Translations under genes and position numbers: made by a program
Assembly: GCF_009882915.1 (NCBI RefSeq)
Contig: NZ_WTUW01000002.1
Location: 10,693 to 74,692 of the forward strand
Source of the DNA: Sneathiella litorea
GTDB lineage: Bacteria > Pseudomonadota > Alphaproteobacteria > Sneathiellales > Sneathiellaceae
Direction: 5' to 3'
DNA length: 64,000 bases
Shown: positions 36,757 through 45,695 of the stretch, in pieces
Layout: every line of letters starts with the position of its first letter
Numbering within the stretch: position 1 is the first letter of the stretch
The notes under the pieces: generated by a model
The model's input: only the letters and a program-made list of their open reading frames with translations
The model's database searches: none
What the model was told of the DNA's origin: nothing

Positions 36757-37689
36757 ATGTTGATATTGGCCGCACGTCGTTTTATTTCCATGGCCCTGAT
36801 TATGGTCGTGATTTCTTTCACCTTATTCGCGATTTTCGAGACCGACAAGCTGGCGGTTGCCGGCAAGGTATTGGGGCCGTATTCCAGCACGGAGCAGCGT
36901 GAACTCTGGCTTGAAAATAATGGGTATAATGAACCCTTTTTTGAGCGGTATGTCAGCTGGGTCGGAAATGCCCTTGTCGGTGATTTCGGCGATTCCATCC
37001 AGTTCAAGGTGCCGGTCTCCGAAATCCTGTGGCCCCGGCTCGCCAATACGGCCATTCTGGCGGGACTCTATATGGCCTTCATGATACCGCTGTCCCTGAC
37101 CCTCGGGGTTATTGCCGGCATGAAGGAGGGATCATTTCAGGACCGGGCGGTGTCCGTGGGTTCGGTTCTTACGACCTCGGTGCCGGAATTTGCCTCGGCC
37201 ACCTTCTTTACCGCCATATTTGTATTCTGGCTAGGCTGGCTGCCCGGCACCTCGGCCATGACCAGTGGTTTCAGCTGGGCGGAGATATTCCTGCCCGTGT
37301 TCGTGCTGGTGATGTATGGCTTTGGGTATACGACACGCATGACCCGTGCCTCGATGGCGGAGGTGATGACGTCGCACTATATCCGCACGGCGGTCTTGAA
37401 AGGCATCCCCTATCGGCGGGTGATCATGAAACATGCGCTTCGAAACGCGTTGATCGCGCCTTTTACGGTTATTATCCTGCAGCTCAACTGGCTGCTCTCG
37501 GGGGTGATCGTGGTTGAAGTGTTCTTCGCCTACAAGGGCTTTGGCAAGCTCATCCTGGATAGCGCCCTGTTTGGTGATATCTATTTGATAGAGGCCTGTA
37601 CCCTGGTTGCGGTGTTCGTCGCCGTCTTCTCGCAATTTATCTCGGATATTGGCTATACGCTGCTTAATCCGCGGATCCGGTTCACATAA
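36757..37689 (+). CDS. ABC transporter permease, DppB type
   Basis: The 310-residue permease has the N-terminal helix and long periplasmic loop of DppB/OppB proteins, with about six membrane helices. The coupling loop is VLKGIPYRRVIMKHALRNALIAPF. It pairs with the DppC-type permease 14 bases downstream. GGGGG ribosome site. Confidence 0.92.
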   Translation: MLILAARRFISMALIMVVISFTLFAIFETDKLAVAGKVLGPYSSTEQRELWLENNGYNEPFFERYVSWVGNALVGDFGDSIQFKVPVSEILWPRLANTAILAGLYMAFMIPLSLTLGVIAGMKEGSFQDRAVSVGSVLTTSVPEFASATFFTAIFVFWLGWLPGTSAMTSGFSWAEIFLPVFVLVMYGFGYTTRMTRASMAEVMTSHYIRTAVLKGIPYRRVIMKHALRNALIAPFTVIILQLNWLLSGVIVVEVFFAYKGFGKLILDSALFGDIYLIEACTLVAVFVAVFSQFISDIGYTLLNPRIRFT

Positions 37690-37703
37690 GGGGAGGGAGA
37701 GTT

Positions 37704-38588
37704 ATGACAGCTGACGTTCAAAATAACGATACCGCCCCATCGGCGATCGGTAAATTCTTTAAGTCAATCGGATTGCTTCGGGAAAGCCCGATTGCCATTT
37801 TCGGCCTATCGCTGATCCTGTTCTGGGTGATCCTCGCCATTCTTGCGCCGGTATTACCGCTATTTGATCCAAATGCCCCGTTGGAGCCGTTCAAATTCCC
37901 GATGTCAGAAGCACGTGATGGCGGACTTTACTGGCTCGGTACGGACCATAAGGGACGGGATATCCTCTCACGCGTCATCTTTGGCGCGCAGCAGGTGCTA
38001 ATCTGGGCAACAACCGCGACGGTCGTTGCCTATATCGTCGGCATGCTGATGGGCGTAGTCGCGGGTTATCTCGGCGGCTGGTGGGACGAGGCGATCTCCT
38101 TTATCTCCAACGTTTTGCTCTCCTTCCCGGTGATCGTTCTTTATATCATCATCATCACCTATCTTGGCGCAACCGGCTTTAACATTGTGCTTGCCGTGAC
38201 CTTCGCGTCGGCGCCGGGCATCATGCGTATTGTGCGTGGCCTCGTGCTCGACCTGCGAACGCGGGACTATATCTTTGCGGCGCAAACCCGTGGTGAAAGC
38301 TCGCTCTATATCATGCTGGTGGAACTGCTCCCGAATGCGCGTGGGCCGCTGATCGTTGATGCCTGCCTGCGTCTTGGTTATACGACGATTACCATTGCCA
38401 TGCTCGGCTATCTCGGCCTTGGACTGCCGCCGCCAGATCCGGACTGGGGAAAGATGATTGCGGAAACGCAACCTCTCGGCAGTTTTGCTGGCCATATGGC
38501 GGTTGTTCCCGCTGCGGCGATTTCGTCACTCGTGCTCGGGTTTAACCTGCTGGCTGACGGATTGCGTGAAATTTCCCTGAAGGATTAG
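37704..38588 (+). CDS. ABC transporter permease, DppC type
   Basis: The 294-residue permease has the N-terminal OppC domain (LREPIAIFGL-like segment at about 27-55), then LGTDHKGRDILSRVIFGAQ, the most typical DppC motif. The coupling loop lies near AAQTRGESSLYIMLVELLPN. It follows the DppB gene by 14 bases and precedes the ATPase gene by 10. GGGAGGGAG ribosome site. Confidence 0.93.
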   Translation: MTADVQNNDTAPSAIGKFFKSIGLLRESPIAIFGLSLILFWVILAILAPVLPLFDPNAPLEPFKFPMSEARDGGLYWLGTDHKGRDILSRVIFGAQQVLIWATTATVVAYIVGMLMGVVAGYLGGWWDEAISFISNVLLSFPVIVLYIIIITYLGATGFNIVLAVTFASAPGIMRIVRGLVLDLRTRDYIFAAQTRGESSLYIMLVELLPNARGPLIVDACLRLGYTTITIAMLGYLGLGLPPPDPDWGKMIAETQPLGSFAGHMAVVPAAAISSLVLGFNLLADGLREISLKD

Positions 38589-38598
38589 GAGAGAAGCG

Positions 38599-40692
38599 AT
38601 GGAACAGACACCTATTCTGGAATGCCGCAATCTCTGCATTTCCTATGAAACGCGCGCCGGTGAAATACCGGCGGTCATCGACTTTAACTTGAAGGTGATG
38701 CCGGGGCAGGGCGTTGGCATTGTGGGGGAGAGCGGCTGCGGGAAGTCCACCGTCGCCCTTGCCATCATGCAGTATCTCGGCTCAAACGGCTATATCAAGA
38801 GCGGGGAGATCTTCTTCCATGGCCGCGACATGCGCACCATGTCACAGGAGGAATTGCGGGCGCTTCGTGGCTCCAAGATTGCAATGATCTATCAGGAACC
38901 CATGGCGTCTCTCAACCCGTCGATGAAAATCGGCGATCAGCTTGCCGAAGTGCCGCTCTTTCACGAGGACGTCACGATATCGGAGGCCAAGGCCCGCGCC
39001 CTTGAACTGCTGGAGGCCGTCAAACTCCCGGACCCCAAGCGGATCATGGACAGTTACCCGCACCAGATTTCCGGTGGGCAGCAGCAGCGCGTGGTGATTG
39101 CCATGGCGCTCCTGTCGAAGCCAGACCTGTTGCTGCTCGATGAACCCACTACTGCGCTTGATGTCACGGTGGAGCGGGGCATTGTTGAACTGGTCAAGGA
39201 AATCTCGGCCGAGTTCGGCACGGCGATGGTTTATATCTCCCATAACCTCGGGCTTATACTGGACACCTGTGATCGGGTGACGGTGATGTATTCTGGCGAG
39301 GCGGTGGAAGATGGCACAGTCAATGAAGTGTTTGATGACATGTACCATCCTTATACGAGTGGGCTTTTCGCTTCGATCCCGCTGCCGGGGGCGGACAAGA
39401 ACGAGCGGCCGCTAGTGCCCATTCCAGGCCAGTTGCCCTTGCCCCATCAGCGGCCAAAGGGGTGCTTCTTCGGGCCGCGCTGCGCCTTTTTCAAAGATGG
39501 CGTTTGCAATACCGACAAGGTTGACATGCGTCCCGTACCCGGCCAGGAAGCCCACACCGTACGTTGCGCCCGGTTTGAGGAGATCGACTGGGCAGAAGGC
39601 GACCATACAGCTGTCACGGTGAAATCCGTCAAATCGGGTAAGGTCGTGCTCGATGTGCGCAACATGAAGAAATATTATGAGGTGCGCTCCAGCTCGATCT
39701 TCTCCATGATCCGCGGCGACGCGGTGAAAACCGTGAAGGCGAATGAGAATATCAATTTCAACGCACGCGAAGCGGAGACGGTCGCGATTGTCGGGGAATC
39801 CGGTTGCGGCAAGTCAACCTTTGCGAAGGTATTGATGGGACTGGAGGAAGCGACTGGCGGGGAAGTCATTCTGAATGGCGAGGATCTCGCGCATGTCACC
39901 GTGCAGAAGCGAAAGGCCCGTACTGTGGGCCACTTGCAGATGGTGTTCCAGAACCCGTTCGATACGCTTAATCCCTCTCATTCCGTGGGGAGCCAGATTG
40001 CCCGGGTAATCCGAAAATTTGGCGTTGAGAAAGACCCGAACAAGGTACGTGAAAAGGTAAACGACCTGCTTGATTTGGTGAAACTACCGCGTGATTTTGC
40101 CCATCGACGTCCGCGGCAGCTTTCAGGTGGCCAAAAACAGCGTATCGGCATCGCCCGGGCCTTTGCCGGCAACCCGGCCGTGGTGGTTGCGGATGAGCCT
40201 GTCTCGGCGCTTGATGTGTCGGTGCAGGCGGCAGTGACGGGCCTGTTGACCGAGATCCAGAACGAACTCCGCTCAACCCTTCTCTTCATCAGCCATGACC
40301 TTAGCGTTGTCCGTTACCTCTCTGATCGCGTCGTGGTTATGTATCTTGGCCATATCGTGGAGCAGGGGACAACAGACGAGGTTTTCTCGCCGCCTTACCA
40401 TCCCTATACGGAGGCGCTCCTGTCCGCCGTGCCGATCGCCGATACCTCGGTCGAGCAGAAGCAGATCATCCTGAAAGGGGATATTCCGTCGGCCATGAAC
40501 CCGCCACCCGGCTGTCCGTTCCAGACCCGCTGCCCGCGCAAGATCGGTAGTATCTGCGAGACGGAAATGCCGCCGGTGAAGGAACTCTCGCCCGGTCATA
40601 CAATCCTCTGCCACCTCGAGGATGACGAGCTGAACGCCATGGAGCCAGTCATCGTTATGCATGATGAGGAAAAGACCGCCTCGGCCAGCTAA
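38599..40692 (+). CDS. Fused dual ATP-binding subunit of peptide-type ABC transporter (DppD-DppF fusion)
   Basis: The 697-residue protein contains two complete ATPase halves. The first has [13 protein letters not shown] (about residue 40), [16 protein letters not shown] and a C-terminal cysteine-rich oligopeptide tail. The second has [13 protein letters not shown] (about residue 398) and [15 protein letters not shown] with its own tail ([10 protein letters not shown]). DppD and DppF are normally separate; here one chain supplies both. The tails carry conserved cysteines that bind an iron-sulfur cluster in family members. It ends the operon, and a terminator follows. Confidence 0.93.
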   Translation: MEQTPILECRNLCISYETRAGEIPAVIDFNLKVMPGQGVGIVGESGCGKSTVALAIMQYLGSNGYIKSGEIFFHGRDMRTMSQEELRALRGSKIAMIYQEPMASLNPSMKIGDQLAEVPLFHEDVTISEAKARALELLEAVKLPDPKRIMDSYPHQISGGQQQRVVIAMALLSKPDLLLLDEPTTALDVTVERGIVELVKEISAEFGTAMVYISHNLGLILDTCDRVTVMYSGEAVEDGTVNEVFDDMYHPYTSGLFASIPLPGADKNERPLVPIPGQLPLPHQRPKGCFFGPRCAFFKDGVCNTDKVDMRPVPGQEAHTVRCARFEEIDWAEGDHTAVTVKSVKSGKVVLDVRNMKKYYEVRSSSIFSMIRGDAVKTVKANENINFNAREAETVAIVGESGCGKSTFAKVLMGLEEATGGEVILNGEDLAHVTVQKRKARTVGHLQMVFQNPFDTLNPSHSVGSQIARVIRKFGVEKDPNKVREKVNDLLDLVKLPRDFAHRRPRQLSGGQKQRIGIARAFAGNPAVVVADEPVSALDVSVQAAVTGLLTEIQNELRSTLLFISHDLSVVRYLSDRVVVMYLGHIVEQGTTDEVFSPPYHPYTEALLSAVPIADTSVEQKQIILKGDIPSAMNPPPGCPFQTRCPRKIGSICETEMPPVKELSPGHTILCHLEDDELNAMEPVIVMHDEEKTASAS

Positions 40693-40713
40693 ACCCGCCA
40701 TAATTCCAAGCTT

Positions 40714-40741
40714 AAAAGGCGCTCAACGGGGCGCCTTTTTT
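40714..40741 (+). terminator. Intrinsic terminator after the ABC operon
   Basis: AAAAGGCGC (40714-40722) pairs with GCGCCTTTT (40731-40739) around TCAACGGG, and the T-run continues to 40741. A near-copy of this hairpin ends the next gene at 41631. Confidence 0.92.
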
Positions 40742-40850
40742 GTGTCTGTCCGGAGCATGGGCATTAACCATAATTGAAATTATTATTGCTATCCAGAGTA
40801 GAGCCAATATAGTTTTAATAAAATATATTTAAAATTGTATTGAGGAGATC

Positions 40851-41606
40851 ATGAAACATATTATTCGGATTACTTCGACACTTCTTATCAGTTTAGGACT
40901 GGCAACAACAGCCCAGGCCGCCTCCTATAGCTTTTCAACGGCAGATTCACCGTTGTACGGTACAAATCCCGCCAATTTTTGGTCGAGCGATTTGAATCAA
41001 GGATGGTGGTCCTCTGGGTATGATAACAAAAACGATAATCCCAACATCGTCGTAGGTGATTCCACGAATTATCTTTACAGAAACTTTTTCACTTTTGATC
41101 TGTCAGACTTGTCGTTGGCTCCAGATGAAGTAATTGTCAGTGCGTCTTTCTCTGGATTTACTCACACTATTGAAGTTGCGGGCGGCCTATTTGAAACGGT
41201 TGAGTTTTTTGATGTCTCTACGGACGCAGGGACGTTGAACTATAACGTAGCTGCCAATCCAACGATCTATGAGGATTTGGGGACCGGTAAAAGTTACGGA
41301 AGCCGTGATTTCTACGCTTCAGAATCTAATACTAATTTTTCGATGGCATTGAATGACAATGCCATTGCCGATATCACAACGGCACAAAACGGATGGTTTT
41401 CAATTGGTGGTATGTTGACAACGTTGGACAATTCCGGTCAGCCTGAATGGGTATTTGCCTTTTCCAATGAAGATGTTGCTCCCTACAAGCTCGACATAGA
41501 AACCCAGATCTCCGCCGTGCCGCTGCCGGCCGCGTTGCCGCTCTATGGTGCGGGCCTTGCGGTCTTGGGCTTTGTTGGCTGGCGGAAGAAGCGTAAAACG
41601 GCTTGA
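40851..41606 (+). CDS. VPLPA-CTERM sorting-domain protein
   Basis: The 251-residue protein has a signal peptide (KHIIRITSTLLISLGLATTAQA) and a C-terminal anchor beginning SAVPLPAALPLYGAG, then a hydrophobic stretch and WRKKRK. This is the VPLPA-CTERM signal, common in marine alphaproteobacteria and recognised by a dedicated exosortase. The middle is a beta-rich domain of unknown role. It is related in layout, not in body sequence, to the three paralogues at 32032-34380. No exosortase gene is in the window. GAGGAG ribosome site. Confidence 0.88.
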   Translation: MKHIIRITSTLLISLGLATTAQAASYSFSTADSPLYGTNPANFWSSDLNQGWWSSGYDNKNDNPNIVVGDSTNYLYRNFFTFDLSDLSLAPDEVIVSASFSGFTHTIEVAGGLFETVEFFDVSTDAGTLNYNVAANPTIYEDLGTGKSYGSRDFYASESNTNFSMALNDNAIADITTAQNGWFSIGGMLTTLDNSGQPEWVFAFSNEDVAPYKLDIETQISAVPLPAALPLYGAGLAVLGFVGWRKKRKTA

Positions 41607-41630
41607 ACTTCAGGGTCATATCCCATCCAG

Positions 41631-41657
41631 AAAGGCGCTCAAACGGGCGCCTTTTTT
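41631..41657 (+). terminator. Intrinsic terminator after the VPLPA-CTERM gene
   Basis: AAAGGCGC (41631-41638) pairs with GCGCCTTT (41647-41654), followed by T. It is nearly the same sequence as the terminator at 40714. Confidence 0.9.
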
Positions 41658-41761
41658 GTGCGGAAAATCTACAAAAAACAGCCGCAAATTAACGGTTTCT
41701 TTATCCTGTTTGCCTAGGCTGCAGGCTTCCCCCGGTTTTTGGGCGGGATTGAAGGATAGAG

Positions 41762-42529
41762 ATGACACCGGATACAAAGACATATTCGCAATTTGTTGTC
41801 CAGACGCTGTTTGATACCAAATGGCGCAGCTTTGGCCGCTATGAATGCGAAAAACCGGCACAGGATATCGCCCGCCAACTCGTCACGGAGTGGGGCGGTC
41901 CCCGTGTGCGGATCCTCGGCGGGTATTTCTCGCCTGAGAAAAACCGCAATGTCTATCACACAGTCGAGATTGCAGAGCCGGCCCGCTTCCGCGATAGCCG
42001 CACCTATAAAAATTCAAAATTCGCGATTGGCAGCATGGCCCTCGGCGGGGCGATGCTCGCGATCTTCCTTATCGGTTACAGTTTTATTGCTCCCATTTCG
42101 TCAATGGCAGACGACGGGAAGGGATCGGAGCAGGCATCCCAGGGACAGCCCACCACGATCGCTCCCATTGTCAAGCCCGTCAATTTGCGTGCACGCTTTA
42201 CTGAAGTCATCAAGGTCCCCTACGACAGGGTATGGGACTTCGATCGCGTGCCCCTGCGCCTTCGCGGCGAGTGGAGCACGGCTTGCAATACAGACGGAGG
42301 GAAAGTTGTCCTCGGCGAACGGGAGCTGATCCCTTCCGAGGAAGAGCCCCGCACACCGCTGACGTCCGTCTGGCAGACCGGCCAGCGCTACGGCCTGGTC
42401 CGTGAGGGCGGTTCTGTTGATATGGTTGACATGATCTCTGCGGATCGTCTGCAGAAGATCGGCACCATGAACCGCCTCGGCGAGTTTGTCGCCGATACCA
42501 CCGGTGCCATCCTGAAACGCTGTCTCTGA
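41762..42529 (+). CDS. Hypothetical single-pass membrane protein
   Basis: The 255-residue protein has a soluble N-terminal part of about 85 residues, one membrane helix at about 90-112 (KFAIGSMALGGAMLAIFLIG), and a C-terminal part of 140 residues with conserved-looking VPLRLRGEWSTACN. I recognise no domain. The N-terminal half contains TEWGGPRVRILGGYF, which suggests a small folded domain. GAAGGA ribosome site. It is the last native-looking gene before an AT-rich patch. Confidence 0.7.
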   Translation: MTPDTKTYSQFVVQTLFDTKWRSFGRYECEKPAQDIARQLVTEWGGPRVRILGGYFSPEKNRNVYHTVEIAEPARFRDSRTYKNSKFAIGSMALGGAMLAIFLIGYSFIAPISSMADDGKGSEQASQGQPTTIAPIVKPVNLRARFTEVIKVPYDRVWDFDRVPLRLRGEWSTACNTDGGKVVLGERELIPSEEEPRTPLTSVWQTGQRYGLVREGGSVDMVDMISADRLQKIGTMNRLGEFVADTTGAILKRCL

Positions 42530-42835
42530 AGGCGAGGACCCTGCCAACCTGCACAATGTTGTCAGACTGGCCGCTCCCGGCCTTATAGGGGCCGATCTAA
42601 CCCCGGACAGACGCCGCCCGGCAAACCGATTTACGAATACCCGCAAGACTGACGGTACAAAACGCCGGGTACCCTTTATTCGCATATATATGGAATTTGG
42701 CTGAAGGGGCAGCCACCCCTTCTCACGCCGAACAGCCTCTCAAGCCGCAACGTGAGGATGTAATTATAGAAGAATATTGCGTGTTTTGCAAGAGTTCGGA
42801 GATAATAGTTACGCAAAACCGCTCATAATTCAGCA
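42530..42835. other. Structured GC-rich segment passing into AT-rich DNA
   Basis: This 306-base gap has no gene. Its first 200 bases are GC-rich with perfect hairpins: GGCCG/CGGCC (42569-42573 with 42578-42582) and GAAGGGG/CCCCTTC (42703-42709 with 42716-42722). At about 42760 the composition switches to AT-rich DNA that continues through the next gene. It may hold an RNA or only the debris of an insertion. Confidence 0.45.
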
Positions 42836-43906
42836 ATGGAAGCTAACAATATCGCATTCGTTGCTGATGAAATTGACATGTTCTATACTACTAAAATGGG
42901 AAATGAAGACGACAAATCGAAAATCAACCGACTGCGTGATGGTGCAATGTCAATGACAGTCGGCAACGAAAATGATGGTAAAATTACAGATTTGATCAGT
43001 GTGGCTGATGAGAACCTTTATATAGTAAAAGAGAATTCGATATATCGAGTTATGTTGGCAGATGATATAGATCCAGAAAGAACCAACATCAATATTCCCA
43101 ACAGCCATCAACGTATTGTGTCAGCAGGATCAACATCACCTGTTGTCGCTCGCAGTTTTTTATCCGCTGATACATTGTTCAATTCGACATTGTTTGATCA
43201 AAATTTCGATCAGAAATTGCTAATGCAAATCAGCATAGATTTCATGAAGGAACTACTAGCTGCTGATCGATACTTGGATAATTATGTTTCCGCCGAGCTC
43301 GCTGCTTGTGCTGGAATGAATGAGCCAAAAAATCGTGAATTTACAATTCCTACAATTGATGACCTCGAAGGACAGGTCAAATCCTACTTACAAAAAATAG
43401 AGCATGCCGTACAAAAGATCTATCAACTTACAAAAGTTTTCTATGATCATAACAAGAAATTATTTACGGGATTTGCTGAAAAAATTGAGGAAAAATATGG
43501 AACTGACGACAATTTTGCCAAATTTGCGAAAGAAATGGCAAAGTTTATGCAATTTGTAAGAAATGCTCGTCATTGCATCGAACACCCAAGTAAAACACAA
43601 ATGCTTATAACTAAGGACTTCACATTAGATGCAAGTGGTCAGTTGTCTCCTCCCAGCATTGAAATAATTCACGCTGAGACGCCACAATCACAAATGGCTA
43701 TTGCTGATTTTATGAAACAAACCTTGGAATATATGATTCTAATAAATGAAACTTTGATGCTTCATTTAAGTGATAAGCATATGCTCAAGACTGATGGATT
43801 TGAATTTGCTGTCGGATTTATTCCGGAAGAGCAACGTCGAGGCGATACTTTAGTAAGAGTAGGTTACCTAATTAATATAAATGGGCACTGGCAAGTACTA
43901 GGATGA
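42836..43906 (+). CDS. AT-rich hypothetical protein, possible HEPN-like motif
   Basis: The 356-residue protein is encoded by DNA far more AT-rich than its neighbours, with no Shine-Dalgarno site, and the flanking gene to its right is truncated. I do not recognise the family. A helical region around residues 175-250 contains QFVRNARHCIEHPSK, with R242-N243 and H246/H250. The R-N...H pattern resembles the catalytic motif of HEPN RNases, but the spacing is not decisive. The N-terminal 120 residues look like a separate beta-rich part. A role in defence or stress is a guess. Confidence 0.6.
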   Translation: MEANNIAFVADEIDMFYTTKMGNEDDKSKINRLRDGAMSMTVGNENDGKITDLISVADENLYIVKENSIYRVMLADDIDPERTNINIPNSHQRIVSAGSTSPVVARSFLSADTLFNSTLFDQNFDQKLLMQISIDFMKELLAADRYLDNYVSAELAACAGMNEPKNREFTIPTIDDLEGQVKSYLQKIEHAVQKIYQLTKVFYDHNKKLFTGFAEKIEEKYGTDDNFAKFAKEMAKFMQFVRNARHCIEHPSKTQMLITKDFTLDASGQLSPPSIEIIHAETPQSQMAIADFMKQTLEYMILINETLMLHLSDKHMLKTDGFEFAVGFIPEEQRRGDTLVRVGYLININGHWQVLG

Positions 43907-44053
43907 TTTTGCAGTAACTAGGAGCGTAAAGGCATTTTTGGCAATATATCCTTCCCCGCTTGTCTTAAAACTTGCATTACGGGAGCCTTCAATGCACCTC
44001 GCGACAATCCCGCGCCCATCTGCTACGCTTCCCCCCCAAGGGAGGAGGGCAGT

Positions 44054-44122
44054 ATGAAGAGATCACTTGTTCTGAATGGCAATCCGATGGAGGAGATTGT
44101 CGGCTTTGCGCAGGCGGTGCGC
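44054..44122 (+). pseudogene. Truncated RidA family remnant
   Basis: A GGAGGAGGG site precedes an ATG followed by 23 codons reading MKRSLVLNGNPMEEIVGF and then AQAVR. This matches the start of RidA-type enamine deaminases, which continue with a GDFVYVSGT-like strand. Here the match stops after AQAVR at 44122 and the frame runs into unrelated codons. The gene has lost its body, probably by the rearrangement that created the AT-rich patch. Confidence 0.5.
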
Positions 44123-44151
44123 TGCTTTTGGATATCAGTTACTTCACGTGA

Positions 44152-45150
44152 TCAATCTCCGAAATGCCGCATTTTGCCTTGCTTTGCGCTATCCAGTTGC
44201 TGAATGGCCTGATCGAGTTCGTTCCTGAGGCGCGAGAGCTTTTGTGCATGGGCCGCAAGGTCGAGAGAGAAATCCGGCTCATTCACCAACTGCATCATTT
44301 GGCGGGCGCATCGCAACGCGACATGGCGACTATACTCCGCGCCGACCGTCTCTTCCGGTTCGGCAAAGATCAGCTGGTCAACCGCGGTGTAGTCATCGAC
44401 GGACATATCGGCGTAGCTATAGCCGTTGACGAGTGTGATGCGCTCTCCCGGTTTACTCAGCCCCTTGGCGCGGTGAACGACGTAATTGCCCTGCATGAGG
44501 ACTGCATAGCCCGGACCGGGCATCTCGGGCGAGATAATCCGGTCTTCGGGAATTGCCTCGCCCCGTGCTTTGATTGCAGCCATTTCATCGCGGGTTCCCC
44601 GAAAATACTGGAACTCTCCGCCGGAGACAGACTTGGGGTCGGTCACGAACATGACCGTATCAACCTGCAGGGTGTCGCAGTGCCATTTGTCCACATTTTT
44701 GCCCGCTTCTTTTGGCGCATAATTGAGGTGGGCGAGTTGATGACCCATGGAAATGGGGCGCAACGGGGCTTTCAATATACCGGACAGGTGTTCGGCGACC
44801 TCAGGGCTTAGGGAAAAATCTCTCAGAAATCGGGATCGGTACACGCCACCACGTGTATTGCGTTCAATGCGTGGATTGGACGTCGTAAAGGCCTCTAGCT
44901 GTTTACAGACATGGTACATGGCTGCGACACCTTCATCCGACAGGACGCGAAAACATGCGGAAGCGGCGATGTCGCTCCCCGTTGCGGATTCATTTTCTAA
45001 TTCGTAACCCAGGTCAGCCAGAGAAATAGTGAATTCCGGTTCTTCCAATGCCAAATGTCGATTGGGGTCAAAGGGCGGGTCATCTGATATTACTTCGTTA
45101 TAAGGTGACGTCGTCGGAAATAGATTTAGGTGGATATCATTAACTGACAT
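44152..45150 (-). CDS. 2-oxoglutarate/Fe(II) oxygenase-like protein
   Basis: The 332-residue protein shows the iron-binding facial triad pattern: HCD in VDKWHCDTLQVDTVMF near residue 156, then a distal histidine in NYVVHRAKGL near 225, and an arginine (GERITLVNGYS) placed to hold 2-oxoglutarate. It is not close enough to a named subfamily to give a substrate. The start is the ATG at 45150 after an AGGA site; a TTG frame opens 3 bases earlier. It is convergent with the ridA remnant. Confidence 0.65.
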   Translation of the reverse strand: MSVNDIHLNLFPTTSPYNEVISDDPPFDPNRHLALEEPEFTISLADLGYELENESATGSDIAASACFRVLSDEGVAAMYHVCKQLEAFTTSNPRIERNTRGGVYRSRFLRDFSLSPEVAEHLSGILKAPLRPISMGHQLAHLNYAPKEAGKNVDKWHCDTLQVDTVMFVTDPKSVSGGEFQYFRGTRDEMAAIKARGEAIPEDRIISPEMPGPGYAVLMQGNYVVHRAKGLSKPGERITLVNGYSYADMSVDDYTAVDQLIFAEPEETVGAEYSRHVALRCARQMMQLVNEPDFSLDLAAHAQKLSRLRNELDQAIQQLDSAKQGKMRHFGD

Positions 45151-45153
45151 CAA

Positions 45154-45356
45154 TCATCCTTTTCAATTGTTGGAAGTTCACCAGCAGCAGCCATAGTAGT
45201 AGCACTATCGGCAACGCAACAGTTCGTCAAGCATCCCAAATATTCACTCCCTGAAAGAGGTAGGCTTGGTTTCCATGTGTATGTAAGCCATTTTTTTGTT
45301 TGTTGTGGAGAGGAGAGTCTAAGTTACAAATTTACTGTATCTCTCAAGCGAGATTT
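45154..45356. other. Intergenic region between the oxygenase-like gene and azlD
   Basis: About 200 bases with no gene. It is moderately AT-rich and should hold the promoter of the leftward oxygenase-like gene. No clear terminator for azlD is visible. Confidence 0.4.
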
Positions 45357-45695
45357 TCATCCAAAGTTGAATGTCTTTTCGCTCTGTTTTTTTCCCCCCA
45401 TCCCAAAATACTGCATCCCGAATATCGCCGTAAACCCAAGCGCCATGGTGATCACGACGTTATTGGTGAGGATGGCCACGACAAGGGCGAAGGCGGCGGC
45501 GATCCAGGTGAGGGGGCTCGCGTCGGCGAGGGAGGTGGCGACAAGGGCGACGATCAGGCAGCCCGGCAGGTCATCGAGCAGGGTTTTAAGCCGCTCATTG
45601 CGCAAAATGGCCTGTCCGCCGATCAGCCCGGCGAGGCGGAGGCCATAGGCCCCGACGGCAAGAAAGGCAATCAGCAGCGAGTGATCGAGGATCAT
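45357..45695 (-). CDS. azlD: Branched-chain amino acid exporter small subunit
   Basis: The 112-residue membrane protein has the AzlD layout of about four helices, with LIAFLAVGAYGLRLAGLI, LDDLPGCLIVALVATSL and AAFALVVAILTNNVVITM. AzlC and AzlD together export branched-chain amino acids or their analogues. Its ATG overlaps the restored stop of azlC as ATGA, the usual coupling. The last 15 residues (GKKQSEKTFNFG) look like a poorly conserved tail. Confidence 0.9.
   Translation of the reverse strand: MILDHSLLIAFLAVGAYGLRLAGLIGGQAILRNERLKTLLDDLPGCLIVALVATSLADASPLTWIAAAFALVVAILTNNVVITMALGFTAIFGMQYFGMGGKKQSEKTFNFG

Noticed and set aside
42530-42835. tmRNA, signal-recognition RNA, RNase P RNA or 6S RNA in the structured gap
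   Set aside because: I looked for the known invariant stretches of each on both strands and found none, and no alanine-like tRNA end or tag frame.
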